Below are positions 1 through 5,775 of a stretch of DNA of 7,272 nucleotides, in pieces. The DNA lies in NCBI GenBank assembly GCA_947254045.1, contig CAMYBO010000063.1, forward strand, positions 1-7,272. Reading direction: 5' to 3'. Under the pieces are notes generated by a model. The model was not told the origin of the DNA. It did no database searches and saw only the letters and a program-made list of their open reading frames with translations. Both the position numbers and the translations under genes were made by a program. Numbering within the stretch: the first letter of the stretch is position 1; every line of letters starts with the position of its first letter. The DNA is from an uncultured Granulicatella sp. GTDB lineage: Bacteria > Bacillota > Bacilli > Lactobacillales > Aerococcaceae.

Positions 1-48
1 TACACCTGTGTTAGGTCGTCGGCAGCGTCAGATGTGTATAAGAGACAG
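1..48 (+). other. Illumina Nextera adapter and index contamination
   Basis: This stretch is synthetic library sequence, not genome. Positions 16-29 read TCGTCGGCAGCGTC and 30-48 read AGATGTGTATAAGAGACAG, which together are the Nextera read-1 transposase adapter including the 19-bp mosaic end. Positions 1-5 (TACAC) match the last bases of the P5 oligonucleotide, so the 10 bases at 6-15 sit exactly where an i5 index belongs. Translating it gives a peptide beginning MLGRRQRQMCIRDS, a typical artefact N-terminus in predicted proteins. Any gene model starting at position 8 is therefore wrong, and genomic sequence begins at about 49. Confidence 0.98.
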
Positions 49-49
49 C

Positions 50-163
50 ATTCATCCTTCAACAGCGACAGTTCAGGCGAATGGAAATCCAATTGAGAAG
101 AAAGTTAGTTCATTAATTAATCAACAAAAGGTTAACAAATCAGAAAATAAGGGGGAAAAAGAG
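50..163 (+). other. in-frame open stretch upstream of MsrAB, possible tail of a thioredoxin-like domain
   Basis: This genomic stretch has no stop in the msrAB frame and encodes 38 residues ending in a hydrophilic K/N/E/S-rich segment. The part around residues HPSTATVQANG has a proline nine residues before a glycine, followed by a lysine-rich strand. That spacing resembles the cis-proline segment of TlpA/thioredoxin proteins (P-T-x-x-x-I-D-x-x-G). If so, the real gene would be a Trx-MsrA-MsrB fusion of the Neisseria PilB kind, or an exported MsrAB with an N-terminal linker, with its 5' part lost at the contig end. Alternatively it is simply an upstream region that happens to be open. The domain assignment is weak inference from a short fragment. 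Confidence 0.35.
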
Positions 164-1099
164 ATGAAAGAAATTTATTTAGCAGGTGGCTGTTTCTGGG
201 GCTTAGAAGAATATTTTTCAAGAATTAATGGAGTAGAAGATGCAGTTAGTGGGTATGCAAATGGAAAAGTAGAAACAACAAACTACCAATTAATTCATGA
301 TACAGATCATGCAGAAACAGTAAAAATTACTTATGATGCAAAAGTCGTATCTCTTCGCGAAATTTTATTATATTACTTTAGAGTGATTGATCCACTATCA
401 GTCAATAAACAAGGAAATGATGTAGGTCGTCAATATCGAACAGGAATTTATTATCAAAATGATGATGATAAAGAAATTATTGAGCAAGTAGTAGCAGAAA
501 AAGAAGAACAACTAGGGAAAAAAGTAGCAGTTGAACGAGAAAATCTTAGAAACTTTGTTGTTGCAGAAGATTATCATCAAGATTATTTAAAGAAACATCC
601 AAATGGCTATTGTCATATTGATGTGAATAAAGCAAATGATCCAGCGGTTGATCCTAATTTATTCCCATTACCAGATGAAGAAACATTGAAAAATACACTT
701 ACAAAAGAACAATATGCAGTTACTAGAGAAAATCGTACAGAAATGGCTTTTTCTAATGAGTATTGGGACAATCATGAAGCAGGTATTTATGTGGATGTAG
801 CCACTGGTGAACCACTTTTCTCTTCAAAAGATAAATTTGATTCTGGTTGTGGTTGGCCAAGTTTTACAAAACCTATTTCTTCAGAAGTAGTGACTTATAA
901 GGAAGATACAAGTTTTAATATGAAACGAATTGAAGTTCGTAGTCGTATTGCTAATTCTCATTTAGGACATGTATTTGATGATGGCCCTCAAGATAAAGGT
1001 GGATTACGTTTCTGCATTAATAGTGCTGCTATTCGTTTTATTCCGTTAGCAGATATGGAAGAAAAAGGCTATGGATTTTTGGTTGATTTTGTAAAATAA
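164..1099 (+). CDS. msrAB: bifunctional peptide-methionine (S)-S-oxide/(R)-S-oxide reductase MsrA-MsrB
   Basis: Reduces both diastereomers of methionine sulfoxide in oxidised proteins back to methionine, with thioredoxin-like partners as electron donor. Counting from ATG 164 (311 aa), the MsrA domain covers about residues 1-155, with the catalytic Cys10 in GCFWG and a likely resolving Cys150 in NGYCHID. The MsrB domain covers about 180-311, with SGCGWPSF (Cys229, probable resolving residue) and catalytic Cys284 in RFCINS, plus HLGHVF and GPQDKGG. The CxxC pairs of zinc-binding MsrB proteins are missing, as in the streptococcal type. The start at 164 is supported by GGGGG at 151-155, eight bases upstream, and by the MsrA domain beginning there. 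The frame stays open back to the adapter, so a longer N-terminus (thioredoxin domain or export signal) cannot be excluded; the MsrAB identity itself is secure. A terminator follows 10 bases after the stop. Confidence 0.96.
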   Translation: MKEIYLAGGCFWGLEEYFSRINGVEDAVSGYANGKVETTNYQLIHDTDHAETVKITYDAKVVSLREILLYYFRVIDPLSVNKQGNDVGRQYRTGIYYQNDDDKEIIEQVVAEKEEQLGKKVAVERENLRNFVVAEDYHQDYLKKHPNGYCHIDVNKANDPAVDPNLFPLPDEETLKNTLTKEQYAVTRENRTEMAFSNEYWDNHEAGIYVDVATGEPLFSSKDKFDSGCGWPSFTKPISSEVVTYKEDTSFNMKRIEVRSRIANSHLGHVFDDGPQDKGGLRFCINSAAIRFIPLADMEEKGYGFLVDFVK

Positions 1100-1109
1100 T
1101 ATTTTGAAT

Positions 1110-1169
1110 AAGACTTTAGCTGTTGTAGCAGGGAACGGTAGCAAACCTTCGGAACAGCAAGTCTTTTTT
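1110..1169 (+). terminator. intrinsic terminator after msrAB, with a long loop
   Basis: AAGACTT at 1110-1116 pairs with AAGTCTT at 1159-1165. After a two-base bulge (TA, 1117-1118), GCTGTT at 1119-1124 pairs with AACAGC at 1153-1158, giving 13 base pairs. A run of six T follows at 1164-1169. The loop of 28 bases (1125-1152) is longer than usual and contains the repeated motif GTAGCA/GGTAGCA. It most simply ends msrAB transcription; the large loop leaves room for a regulatory RNA, but nothing here proves one. Confidence 0.8.
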
Positions 1170-1197
1170 GGTTAGGAGCATATATATGAGAGGGCGT

Positions 1198-1233
1198 AGT
1201 GAATAAAGTGAAGTATTTTCTCTTTATTCACTC
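1198..1233. repeat. short palindromic repeat, likely internal-deletion copy of the 4059-4230 element
   Basis: AGTGAATAAAG at 1198-1208 is the perfect reverse complement of CTTTATTCACT at 1222-1232, an 11-bp stem with a 13-base loop. The 24 bases at 1210-1233 are identical, in reverse orientation, to 4057-4080, the left end of the larger element. The repeat thus looks like about ten bases of one terminus joined to 22 bases of the other, with the middle missing. No T-run follows directly, so it is unlikely to be a terminator. It lies between the msrAB terminator and the two-component operon. Confidence 0.75.
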
Positions 1234-1239
1234 TTTCGG

Positions 1240-1268
1240 TTAATTTTTTGAAGAAGGCGGAGTATAAT
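1240..1268 (+). promoter_or_regulatory. possible promoter of the two-component operon
   Basis: A perfect -10 hexamer TATAAT lies at 1263-1268, with TTAATT at 1240-1245 as a weak -35 at 17-base spacing. The predicted transcript start, at about 1275, would leave the ribosome site of the regulator at the very 5' end of the mRNA. Either initiation is unusual or the real promoter lies elsewhere. The -10 box overlaps the ATG at 1267, arguing against that codon as start. Confidence 0.35.
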
Positions 1269-1287
1269 GGAAATAGGAGGGATGAGA

Positions 1288-2022
1288 ATGTATTCACTGT
1301 TAATAGTCGAAGATGAATCTCTTGTTAGAAGAGGACTAACTTCACTCATCGATTACAAACAATTGGGAATTTCTGATGTACGAGAAGCAGAAAATGGCAA
1401 ACAAGCTTGGGAAATGATTCAACATCAACAACCCGACATCTTACTAACAGATATCAATATGCCACAAATGGACGGCATTACACTAGCTCAACAAGTTAAA
1501 TTACACTATCCACATACACATATCGTATTTCTAACAGGATATGATTACGTTGATTACCTATTATCTGCATTAAAATTAGGAGCAGACGATTATTTACTAA
1601 AACCTATTTCTAAAAAAGAAATTGAAGCCTTTTTTGTCACGGTCGTTGGTAAATTAGAAAAAGAACGAAAAGAAAACCAAATTCACCAAGTAGATATCGT
1701 TTCAGAAGAAACAGAAATTGAAAAACTTATTCATAGCCAATTAGATAATCCTGAACTTTCTCTTATAAAAGTAGCAGAGCAATTAGGTTTTACTCCAAAT
1801 TATGTCAGTGTCTTAATTAAGAAAAAGCTAGGAATGACATTTCAAGATTATGTCATTACTCAACGAATGAATAAAGCAAAAGTACTATTATTATCTACAT
1901 CCATGAAAATTTATGAAGTAGCTTTAGCAGTAGGAATGGAAGATGTGAATTATTTTTCAGTTCGATTTAAGCAAATTGTTGGAGTAACACCCAAACAATT
2001 TCAAAAGGGAGTAGAATCATGA
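1288..2022 (+). CDS. YesN-type response regulator, receiver plus AraC-type DNA-binding domain
   Basis: Transcription factor activated by phosphorylation from the kinase encoded just downstream. It has 244 aa from ATG 1288. The receiver domain (about 1-120) carries the acidic pair Glu8-Asp9, phospho-acceptor Asp55 in TDINMP, Thr83 and Lys105 in LLKP. A short linker leads to a C-terminal AraC/XylS double helix-turn-helix (about 146-242), ending with the typical YFSVRFKQIVGVTPKQF. It lacks the long middle region of many YesN proteins (often over 350 aa) and matches the size of pneumococcal RR09. ATG 1288 is chosen because AGGAGGG at 1275-1281 lies six bases upstream and the receiver begins at once (MYSLLIVEDE); in-frame ATGs at 1267 and 1282 are less likely. 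The stop overlaps the kinase start, showing a translationally coupled operon. The target genes cannot be read from this window. Confidence 0.93.
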   Translation: MYSLLIVEDESLVRRGLTSLIDYKQLGISDVREAENGKQAWEMIQHQQPDILLTDINMPQMDGITLAQQVKLHYPHTHIVFLTGYDYVDYLLSALKLGADDYLLKPISKKEIEAFFVTVVGKLEKERKENQIHQVDIVSEETEIEKLIHSQLDNPELSLIKVAEQLGFTPNYVSVLIKKKLGMTFQDYVITQRMNKAKVLLLSTSMKIYEVALAVGMEDVNYFSVRFKQIVGVTPKQFQKGVES

Positions 2023-3695
2023 AGAAAAATTCCTTGTTTATCAAATTAACCACCTATTTATTAGGAATGCTATTTTTGATTTTAATTCTTGTTGGAAGTG
2101 TTTTTTATTGGAAAAGTAGTGAATTATTTAAAGAGAACGTATCTGGGCAAACGACTGCTAGAATTGATACAAGTGCTCGATATATTGAACAGTATGTTTC
2201 TCAATTAAAGTATACAGTTAACGCCATTGCTAATGAAATAGAAGTTATTCAATTTGCCCAAGGACAAGAAAATAATTCGCAAATAAGTATTCGAAATTGG
2301 TTAGAGGCTTTTATGGAAAGCAATGAACACTTTGTTTCAATGACGATTGTAACAAAAGATGGAAGAATCATTTCAAGTGATCAGAATTTACAATCTGCCA
2401 ATTCGAATGAATTAATGATGCAAGAATGGTATCAACAAGCGATTGACTTGTCTCACAACCCAGTCTTATTACCAAGTCGCTTGCAAAATGATAAATATGT
2501 ATTATCTATTAGCCAAGAAATTTTGTCAAAGGCAAATGAAAGTTTAGGAGTCGTTCGATTTGATATCGATTCTCACGCTCTTGAAAATTATATTAAAGAA
2601 CTTTCTCTTGGACGGGATGGATATGCGTTTGTGATTAATACAGAGGGAAAAATCATTTATCATCCTGATAACGAAGTCTTTCAATCTGTTGATAAGCAAA
2701 TGTCTGCAGAAGATATTGCTAAAAGTCCAATGGATTCTATGATTGGGAAAAACTTTTTTGTACACAAAACTTCTATTGATAATTGTAATTGGGTATTAGT
2801 AGGAGTTAGTACTTTTTCACAGTGGGAACAGTTATCGAAGCAGTTATTTATGATTGTTTTTAGTATTGCGATTTTATGTTTTATTGGCTGTTCAATTGGA
2901 ATGGTTATTATTTTGAGACATCATTTATCTCCTATTCAACACTTGGAAGAGACCATGCAGGAAGTTGAAAAAGGGAAAACTGATTTACGAGCGATTCCAA
3001 ATGGTGCTAGTGAATTTCAACAATTAGCGCATCATTTTAATCATATGCTAAATCACTTAGAACAATTAATGATGGAAGCTAGAGAGCAAGAGCAATTGGC
3101 AAGAGTTTATGAATTAAAGGCTTTATCGAGTCAAATTAATCCACATTTTCTTTATAATACATTGGATACCATTATTTGGATGGCGGAGTTCCAAGATACA
3201 AATCGAGTTGTGTCTATTACTAAAGCACTCGCAACATATTTTAGATTAGCTTTAAATGGAGGAGAAGATTTAATCCCTCTTACAAAAGAAGTGGATCATG
3301 TAAGACAATATTTGTATATTCAGCAACAACGATATGAAGAAAAATTATCTTATGAGATTCAAGTGGATGAAAATATTCCAGATAGTTTATTACCTAAATT
3401 AGTACTTCAACCATTAGTAGAAAATGCTATTTATCATGGCATTAAGGAAATTAATCGCCCAGGAAAAATACAATTGACGGTTCAGTACCAATCTCCTTAT
3501 ATTAAAATTACGATTGAAGATAATGGAGTAGGATTAAAGAAACAAGGTACTTCCAATAAAGCATTAGGTGGAGTTGGAATTAAAAATGTAAAAGAGCGAT
3601 TAGCGTTATATTTTGGAGAAGAGTTTAAAATGGAATTTGATTCAGTAGAAAATTCTTATACAAAAGTATGCTTAACGATTCCTATTTCTAATTAG
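2019..3695 (+). CDS. YesM-type sensor histidine kinase with extracellular Cache domain
   Basis: Membrane sensor that autophosphorylates on histidine and passes the phosphate to the regulator encoded upstream. Of 558 aa, membrane segment 1 is at about 10-31 and an outside sensor region spans about 33-273, with a Cache-like signature GRDGYAFVINTEG near 198-210. Membrane segment 2 is at about 276-299, then a HAMP linker (about 300-353) and the His_kinase domain with phospho-acceptor His376 in QINPHFLYN. The ATPase domain shows the N box with Asn469 in PLVENAIYHG, Asp501 in EDNGVGL and the glycine box GGVGIKNVKERL at 517-528. All catalytic motifs are intact. The ATG lies inside the regulator's stop region (ATGA, 4-base overlap), with AAGGGAG at 2005-2011. 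Family relatives (YesM, pneumococcal HK09 of similar length) are linked to carbohydrate or surface functions, but the ligand here is unknown. Confidence 0.94.
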   Translation: MKKNSLFIKLTTYLLGMLFLILILVGSVFYWKSSELFKENVSGQTTARIDTSARYIEQYVSQLKYTVNAIANEIEVIQFAQGQENNSQISIRNWLEAFMESNEHFVSMTIVTKDGRIISSDQNLQSANSNELMMQEWYQQAIDLSHNPVLLPSRLQNDKYVLSISQEILSKANESLGVVRFDIDSHALENYIKELSLGRDGYAFVINTEGKIIYHPDNEVFQSVDKQMSAEDIAKSPMDSMIGKNFFVHKTSIDNCNWVLVGVSTFSQWEQLSKQLFMIVFSIAILCFIGCSIGMVIILRHHLSPIQHLEETMQEVEKGKTDLRAIPNGASEFQQLAHHFNHMLNHLEQLMMEAREQEQLARVYELKALSSQINPHFLYNTLDTIIWMAEFQDTNRVVSITKALATYFRLALNGGEDLIPLTKEVDHVRQYLYIQQQRYEEKLSYEIQVDENIPDSLLPKLVLQPLVENAIYHGIKEINRPGKIQLTVQYQSPYIKITIEDNGVGLKKQGTSNKALGGVGIKNVKERLALYFGEEFKMEFDSVENSYTKVCLTIPISN

Positions 3696-3826
3696 GTGAA
3701 TGATATAATTGATAAAGAGATAAAACTGACTTTAGCAATTAAATTATTAGAAGCACATATGTTTATTATAATAAGATATCGGTTTAAAGAGGTTTGGCAA
3801 AAAGTTGCGGTTATGATTCACTTGTC

Positions 3827-3855
3827 TTGTTTTTAGTACAAAGTTATGGTATATT
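3827..3855 (+). promoter_or_regulatory. promoter with extended -10, directly upstream of a terminator hairpin
   Basis: TTGTTT at 3827-3832 and TATATT at 3850-3855 are spaced by 17 bases, and TGG just before the -10 makes it an extended -10. The predicted start, at about 3862, is nine bases ahead of the hairpin at 3871. Motif quality is good for AT-rich DNA, but chance matches are common in such sequence. Confidence 0.55.
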
Positions 3856-3870
3856 ACTGTCAGATTAGAA

Positions 3871-3912
3871 GTCATCGAAGGTACAGAAATGTATAACTAG
3901 ATGACCTTTTTT
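3871..3912 (+). terminator. intrinsic terminator, end of the kinase operon or of a tiny RNA
   Basis: GTCATC at 3871-3876 pairs with GATGAC at 3900-3905. Inside it, GTACA at 3881-3885 can pair with TGTAT at 3890-3894 around a GAAA loop, and six T follow at 3907-3912. It is the first terminator after the two-component operon (176 bases past the kinase stop) and would end that transcript. With the promoter at 3827-3855 it would also define an RNA of about 50 nt, or act as a leader attenuator for the ORF at 3933. These alternatives are not exclusive. Confidence 0.75.
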
Positions 3913-3932
3913 GTATATTGGGATGGTATTTC

Positions 3933-4085
3933 ATGGATGAAAATATATTTGAGTTAAATGATTTTAAAGAATATTTGCCTTTGAAAATAGATATTACTGA
4001 TAAAAACACATTAATCTATAATCCAACATTAGCATACCATTTCCTTAGAATCGACCGAGTGAATAAAGAGAAAATACTTCCATAG
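3933..4085 (+). pseudogene. 50-codon ORF, apparently cut by the inverted-repeat element
   Basis: I do not recognise this protein. The ORF begins MDENIFELNDFKEYLPLKID and ends inside the element at 4059-4230, so its last eight residues (VNKEKILP) and the stop come from the repeat. Residue composition is protein-like (alternating acidic, aromatic and aliphatic residues), and the ribosome site is weak (GGGATGG at 3920-3926). After the element, at 4231 onward, all frames stop quickly, so no continuation is visible. The likeliest reading is the 5' remnant of a gene lost or broken at the insertion. A genuine small protein using the repeat for its C-terminus, or a chance ORF, remains possible. Confidence 0.4.
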
Positions 4086-4230
4086 TAACAGGTCCCATAG
4101 TAACCATGGGATTGTTACTATTGAAAGGAAAATTCGAGACCAAAGCTCGAATTTTAGGCATGAAACTCGCAAGGTAAGGCATGCTACCGTCTTTTGTTAT
4201 TATAACAAAAAGTAGTTTCTCTTTATTCAC
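4059..4230. mobile_element. 172-bp MITE-like element with terminal inverted repeats
   Basis: The ends at 4059-4079 and 4210-4230 are inverted repeats of 21 bases with one mismatch (outer 15 bases GTGAATAAAGAGAAA perfect). The interior is full of palindromes: ATAGTAAC at 4082-4089 pairs with 4114-4121 and TCCCA at 4093-4097 with 4107-4111. AAAATTCGAG at 4129-4138 pairs with 4146-4155, and TTTTGTTAT at 4192-4200 with 4202-4210. CCATAGTAAC occurs twice directly (4080-4089, 4095-4104). It encodes no transposase and I see no clear target-site duplication. A related short copy lies at 1198-1233. This fits a non-autonomous repeat family of Gram-positive intergenic DNA, moved in trans; the class is inferred, not identified. 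Confidence 0.7.
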
Positions 4231-4238
4231 CTTATAGT

Positions 4239-4268
4239 TTGACGGTCTAGTATCATTTCCCTTATAGA
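4239..4268 (+). promoter_or_regulatory. likely promoter of the flavoprotein gene
   Basis: TTGACG at 4239-4244 (five of six consensus bases) and TATAGA at 4263-4268 are spaced by 18 bases. The predicted start, at about 4275, gives a leader of about 25 bases containing the ribosome site. The -35 begins nine bases after the right end of the MITE-like element, so it belongs to the flanking DNA and not to the repeat. Confidence 0.6.
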
Positions 4269-4300
4269 AAAATTACGAATAAAGATACAAAGGAGAAATT

Positions 4301-5554
4301 ATGAAAGTCATTGTAGTAGGTGGAGGAACAAGCGGACTAATGGCAAGCGTAAGTGCGGCATTAGCAGGTGCAGAAGTAATTTTACTAGATAAAAATCCAA
4401 GCTTAGGACGAAAATTATTATTAACAGGCGGAACACGTTGTAACGTAACAAACATCCGCTCAAGAGACGAAATCATTAAACACATCCCAGGAAACGGACG
4501 CTTCTTACATAGCGCCTTTTCCCAATTTGATAACCAAGACATTATTGAATTTTTCCAAAGTCGAGGAGTTCAATTAAAAGAAGAAGACCATGGTAGAATG
4601 TTCCCAGTTTCTGATTCTTCTAAAACAATTCTAAATACATTTATCGAAGAAATTAAACGATTAGGCATTCAAGTGAGAACAAATGTAAAAGTTAAAACAC
4701 TTCGACTAGAACATGGGCAGTTTTCAGCAGTGGAATTAGATAACGGAGAAAGAATCGAAGCGGATGCAGTTATTTTAGCACTAGGTGGAAAATCTTATCC
4801 AAAAACAGGTTCAACGGGAGATGGATACGGAATTGCTCGAAATGTAGGGCATACAATTACCCCTCTATTTGCGACAGAAGTGCCGCTAACAAGTAATGAA
4901 AGTTTCATTAAAGAAGGCGTATTACGAGCTCTTTCTTTAAGAAATGTTGCTTTAAGTGTATTGAATCAAAAAGGAAAAGCAGTCGTAACGCACCAAATGG
5001 ACATGATTTTCACTCATTTTGGTATCAGCGGCCCAGCTGTATTACGTTGCTCAAGTTTTGTTCATCAAGTCCGACAAAAAGAGAATGTCTCAGAAGTGAC
5101 GATGTCACTCAATATACAACCTGATTTAACAAAACAGGAATTATTAGAGAAATGGCAGGAGTGGAAAGAAAATAATCCACAAAAAACAGTGAAAACATCG
5201 TTAAAAGAATGGATGCCTGAACGATACGCCGAATTTTTACTTCAACAAATTGGACTGTCTTCTCAAAAAGTGATTGGTAAAATGACTGATCAAGAAGTGC
5301 AACAATTATTGAACTCTATTCAAGATTTTAGATTTACAGTTAATGGAAGTTTACCAATTGAAAAAGGTTTTGTAACGGGTGGGGGAGTTCAATTAAAAGA
5401 AGTGGATCCTAAAACATTAGAATCAAAAATTACTCAAGGAGTGTATTTCTGTGGAGAATTATTAGATATTCATGGATATACTGGGGGTTATAATATTACA
5501 GCAGCCTTTGTAACAGGATATGTTGCTGGATTACATGCTGCACAAGGTTGGTAA
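4301..5554 (+). CDS. NAD(P)/FAD-dependent oxidoreductase, HI0933/YhiN/BaiN family
   Basis: FAD-binding flavoprotein of 417 aa, the normal family length (B. subtilis YtfP, E. coli YhiN). The N-terminal Rossmann fold shows VVGGGTSGL (Gly7, Gly9, Gly12) with Asp30 at the end of the second strand. The family signature LGRKLLLTGGTRCNVTN lies at 35-51; the usual second glycine of GGGRCN is threonine here. The C-terminal FAD signature is VTGGGVQLKEVDPKTLESK followed by YFCGELLDIHGYTGGYN. No membrane segment or signal is seen, so it is cytosolic. AAAGGAG at 4289-4295 lies five bases before the ATG. The physiological substrate of the family is unsettled; the BaiN name comes from a proposed role in clostridial bile-acid metabolism and should not be read as function here. 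It appears to be a single-gene unit between its own promoter and the terminator at 5670. Confidence 0.93.
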   Translation: MKVIVVGGGTSGLMASVSAALAGAEVILLDKNPSLGRKLLLTGGTRCNVTNIRSRDEIIKHIPGNGRFLHSAFSQFDNQDIIEFFQSRGVQLKEEDHGRMFPVSDSSKTILNTFIEEIKRLGIQVRTNVKVKTLRLEHGQFSAVELDNGERIEADAVILALGGKSYPKTGSTGDGYGIARNVGHTITPLFATEVPLTSNESFIKEGVLRALSLRNVALSVLNQKGKAVVTHQMDMIFTHFGISGPAVLRCSSFVHQVRQKENVSEVTMSLNIQPDLTKQELLEKWQEWKENNPQKTVKTSLKEWMPERYAEFLLQQIGLSSQKVIGKMTDQEVQQLLNSIQDFRFTVNGSLPIEKGFVTGGGVQLKEVDPKTLESKITQGVYFCGELLDIHGYTGGYNITAAFVTGYVAGLHAAQGW

Positions 5555-5669
5555 AAATATGAAAAGAGCATAGTTTCATCATAAAATCTTCATAATTAGA
5601 GACTATACTTTAATCATTCCTAAAGAATAATATTTACCTCCCAAAAGTAAATAAACTCTATCCTTTTTT

Positions 5670-5702
5670 CTCCGGCAAAAATTGCCGGAGTTTTTAATTT
5701 TT
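5670..5702 (+). terminator. strong intrinsic terminator downstream of the flavoprotein gene
   Basis: CTCCGGCAA at 5670-5678 pairs perfectly with TTGCCGGAG at 5682-5690 around an AAA loop, followed by TTTTTAATTTTT. It lies 115 bases after the flavoprotein stop; that gap (5555-5669) shows no supported gene. It works only in the plus direction, since the other side lacks a T-run. Confidence 0.92.
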
Positions 5703-5723
5703 GTAACGAATTAAGGTTTGTTA

Positions 5724-5732
5724 TGATATAAT
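5724..5732 (+). promoter_or_regulatory. extended -10 promoter element for the papain-like gene
   Basis: TGATATAAT is a perfect extended -10 (TGn plus TATAAT), placed 22 bases after the terminator T-tract. TTGTAA at 5701-5706 could be a weak -35 but at 20-base spacing. As the only plausible promoter between the terminator and the gene, it predicts a start at about 5739. It overlaps the ATG at 5731, which therefore cannot be the translation start of this transcript. Confidence 0.6.
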
Positions 5733-5775
5733 GACAACGAAACTGTTAAATGAATCGAGGTGTATCCCTTTCACA

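Noticed and set aside
1198..1233. second terminator after msrAB
   Set aside because: The stem is AT-rich with a 13-base loop and is not followed by a continuous T-run. Its identity with the element end explains the palindrome better.
2544..2765. minus-strand 73-codon frame inside the kinase gene
   Set aside because: It lies wholly within the intact sensor kinase, has no ribosome site, and its translation shows no family features.
3696..3836. 46-codon open frame starting with GTG directly after the kinase stop
   Set aside because: It merely continues the kinase frame past the stop, has no proper ribosome site, and I recognise no protein. The TGATATAAT at 3701-3709 lacks a usable -35. No gene is supported in this part.
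4045..4230. minus-strand 61-codon frame across the MITE-like element
   Set aside because: It starts at the element's terminal repeat and its open frame follows from the palindromes. No ribosome site or recognisable domain supports it, though its presence in other copies would be worth a look.
4273..4542. minus-strand 89-codon frame over the flavoprotein start
   Set aside because: It is antisense to the conserved FAD-binding region of a certain gene and has no coding support of its own.
4301..5554. bile-acid dehydroxylation gene baiN
   Set aside because: The family is widespread among bacteria without bile-acid metabolism, and no other bai gene is nearby. Only the family assignment is kept.
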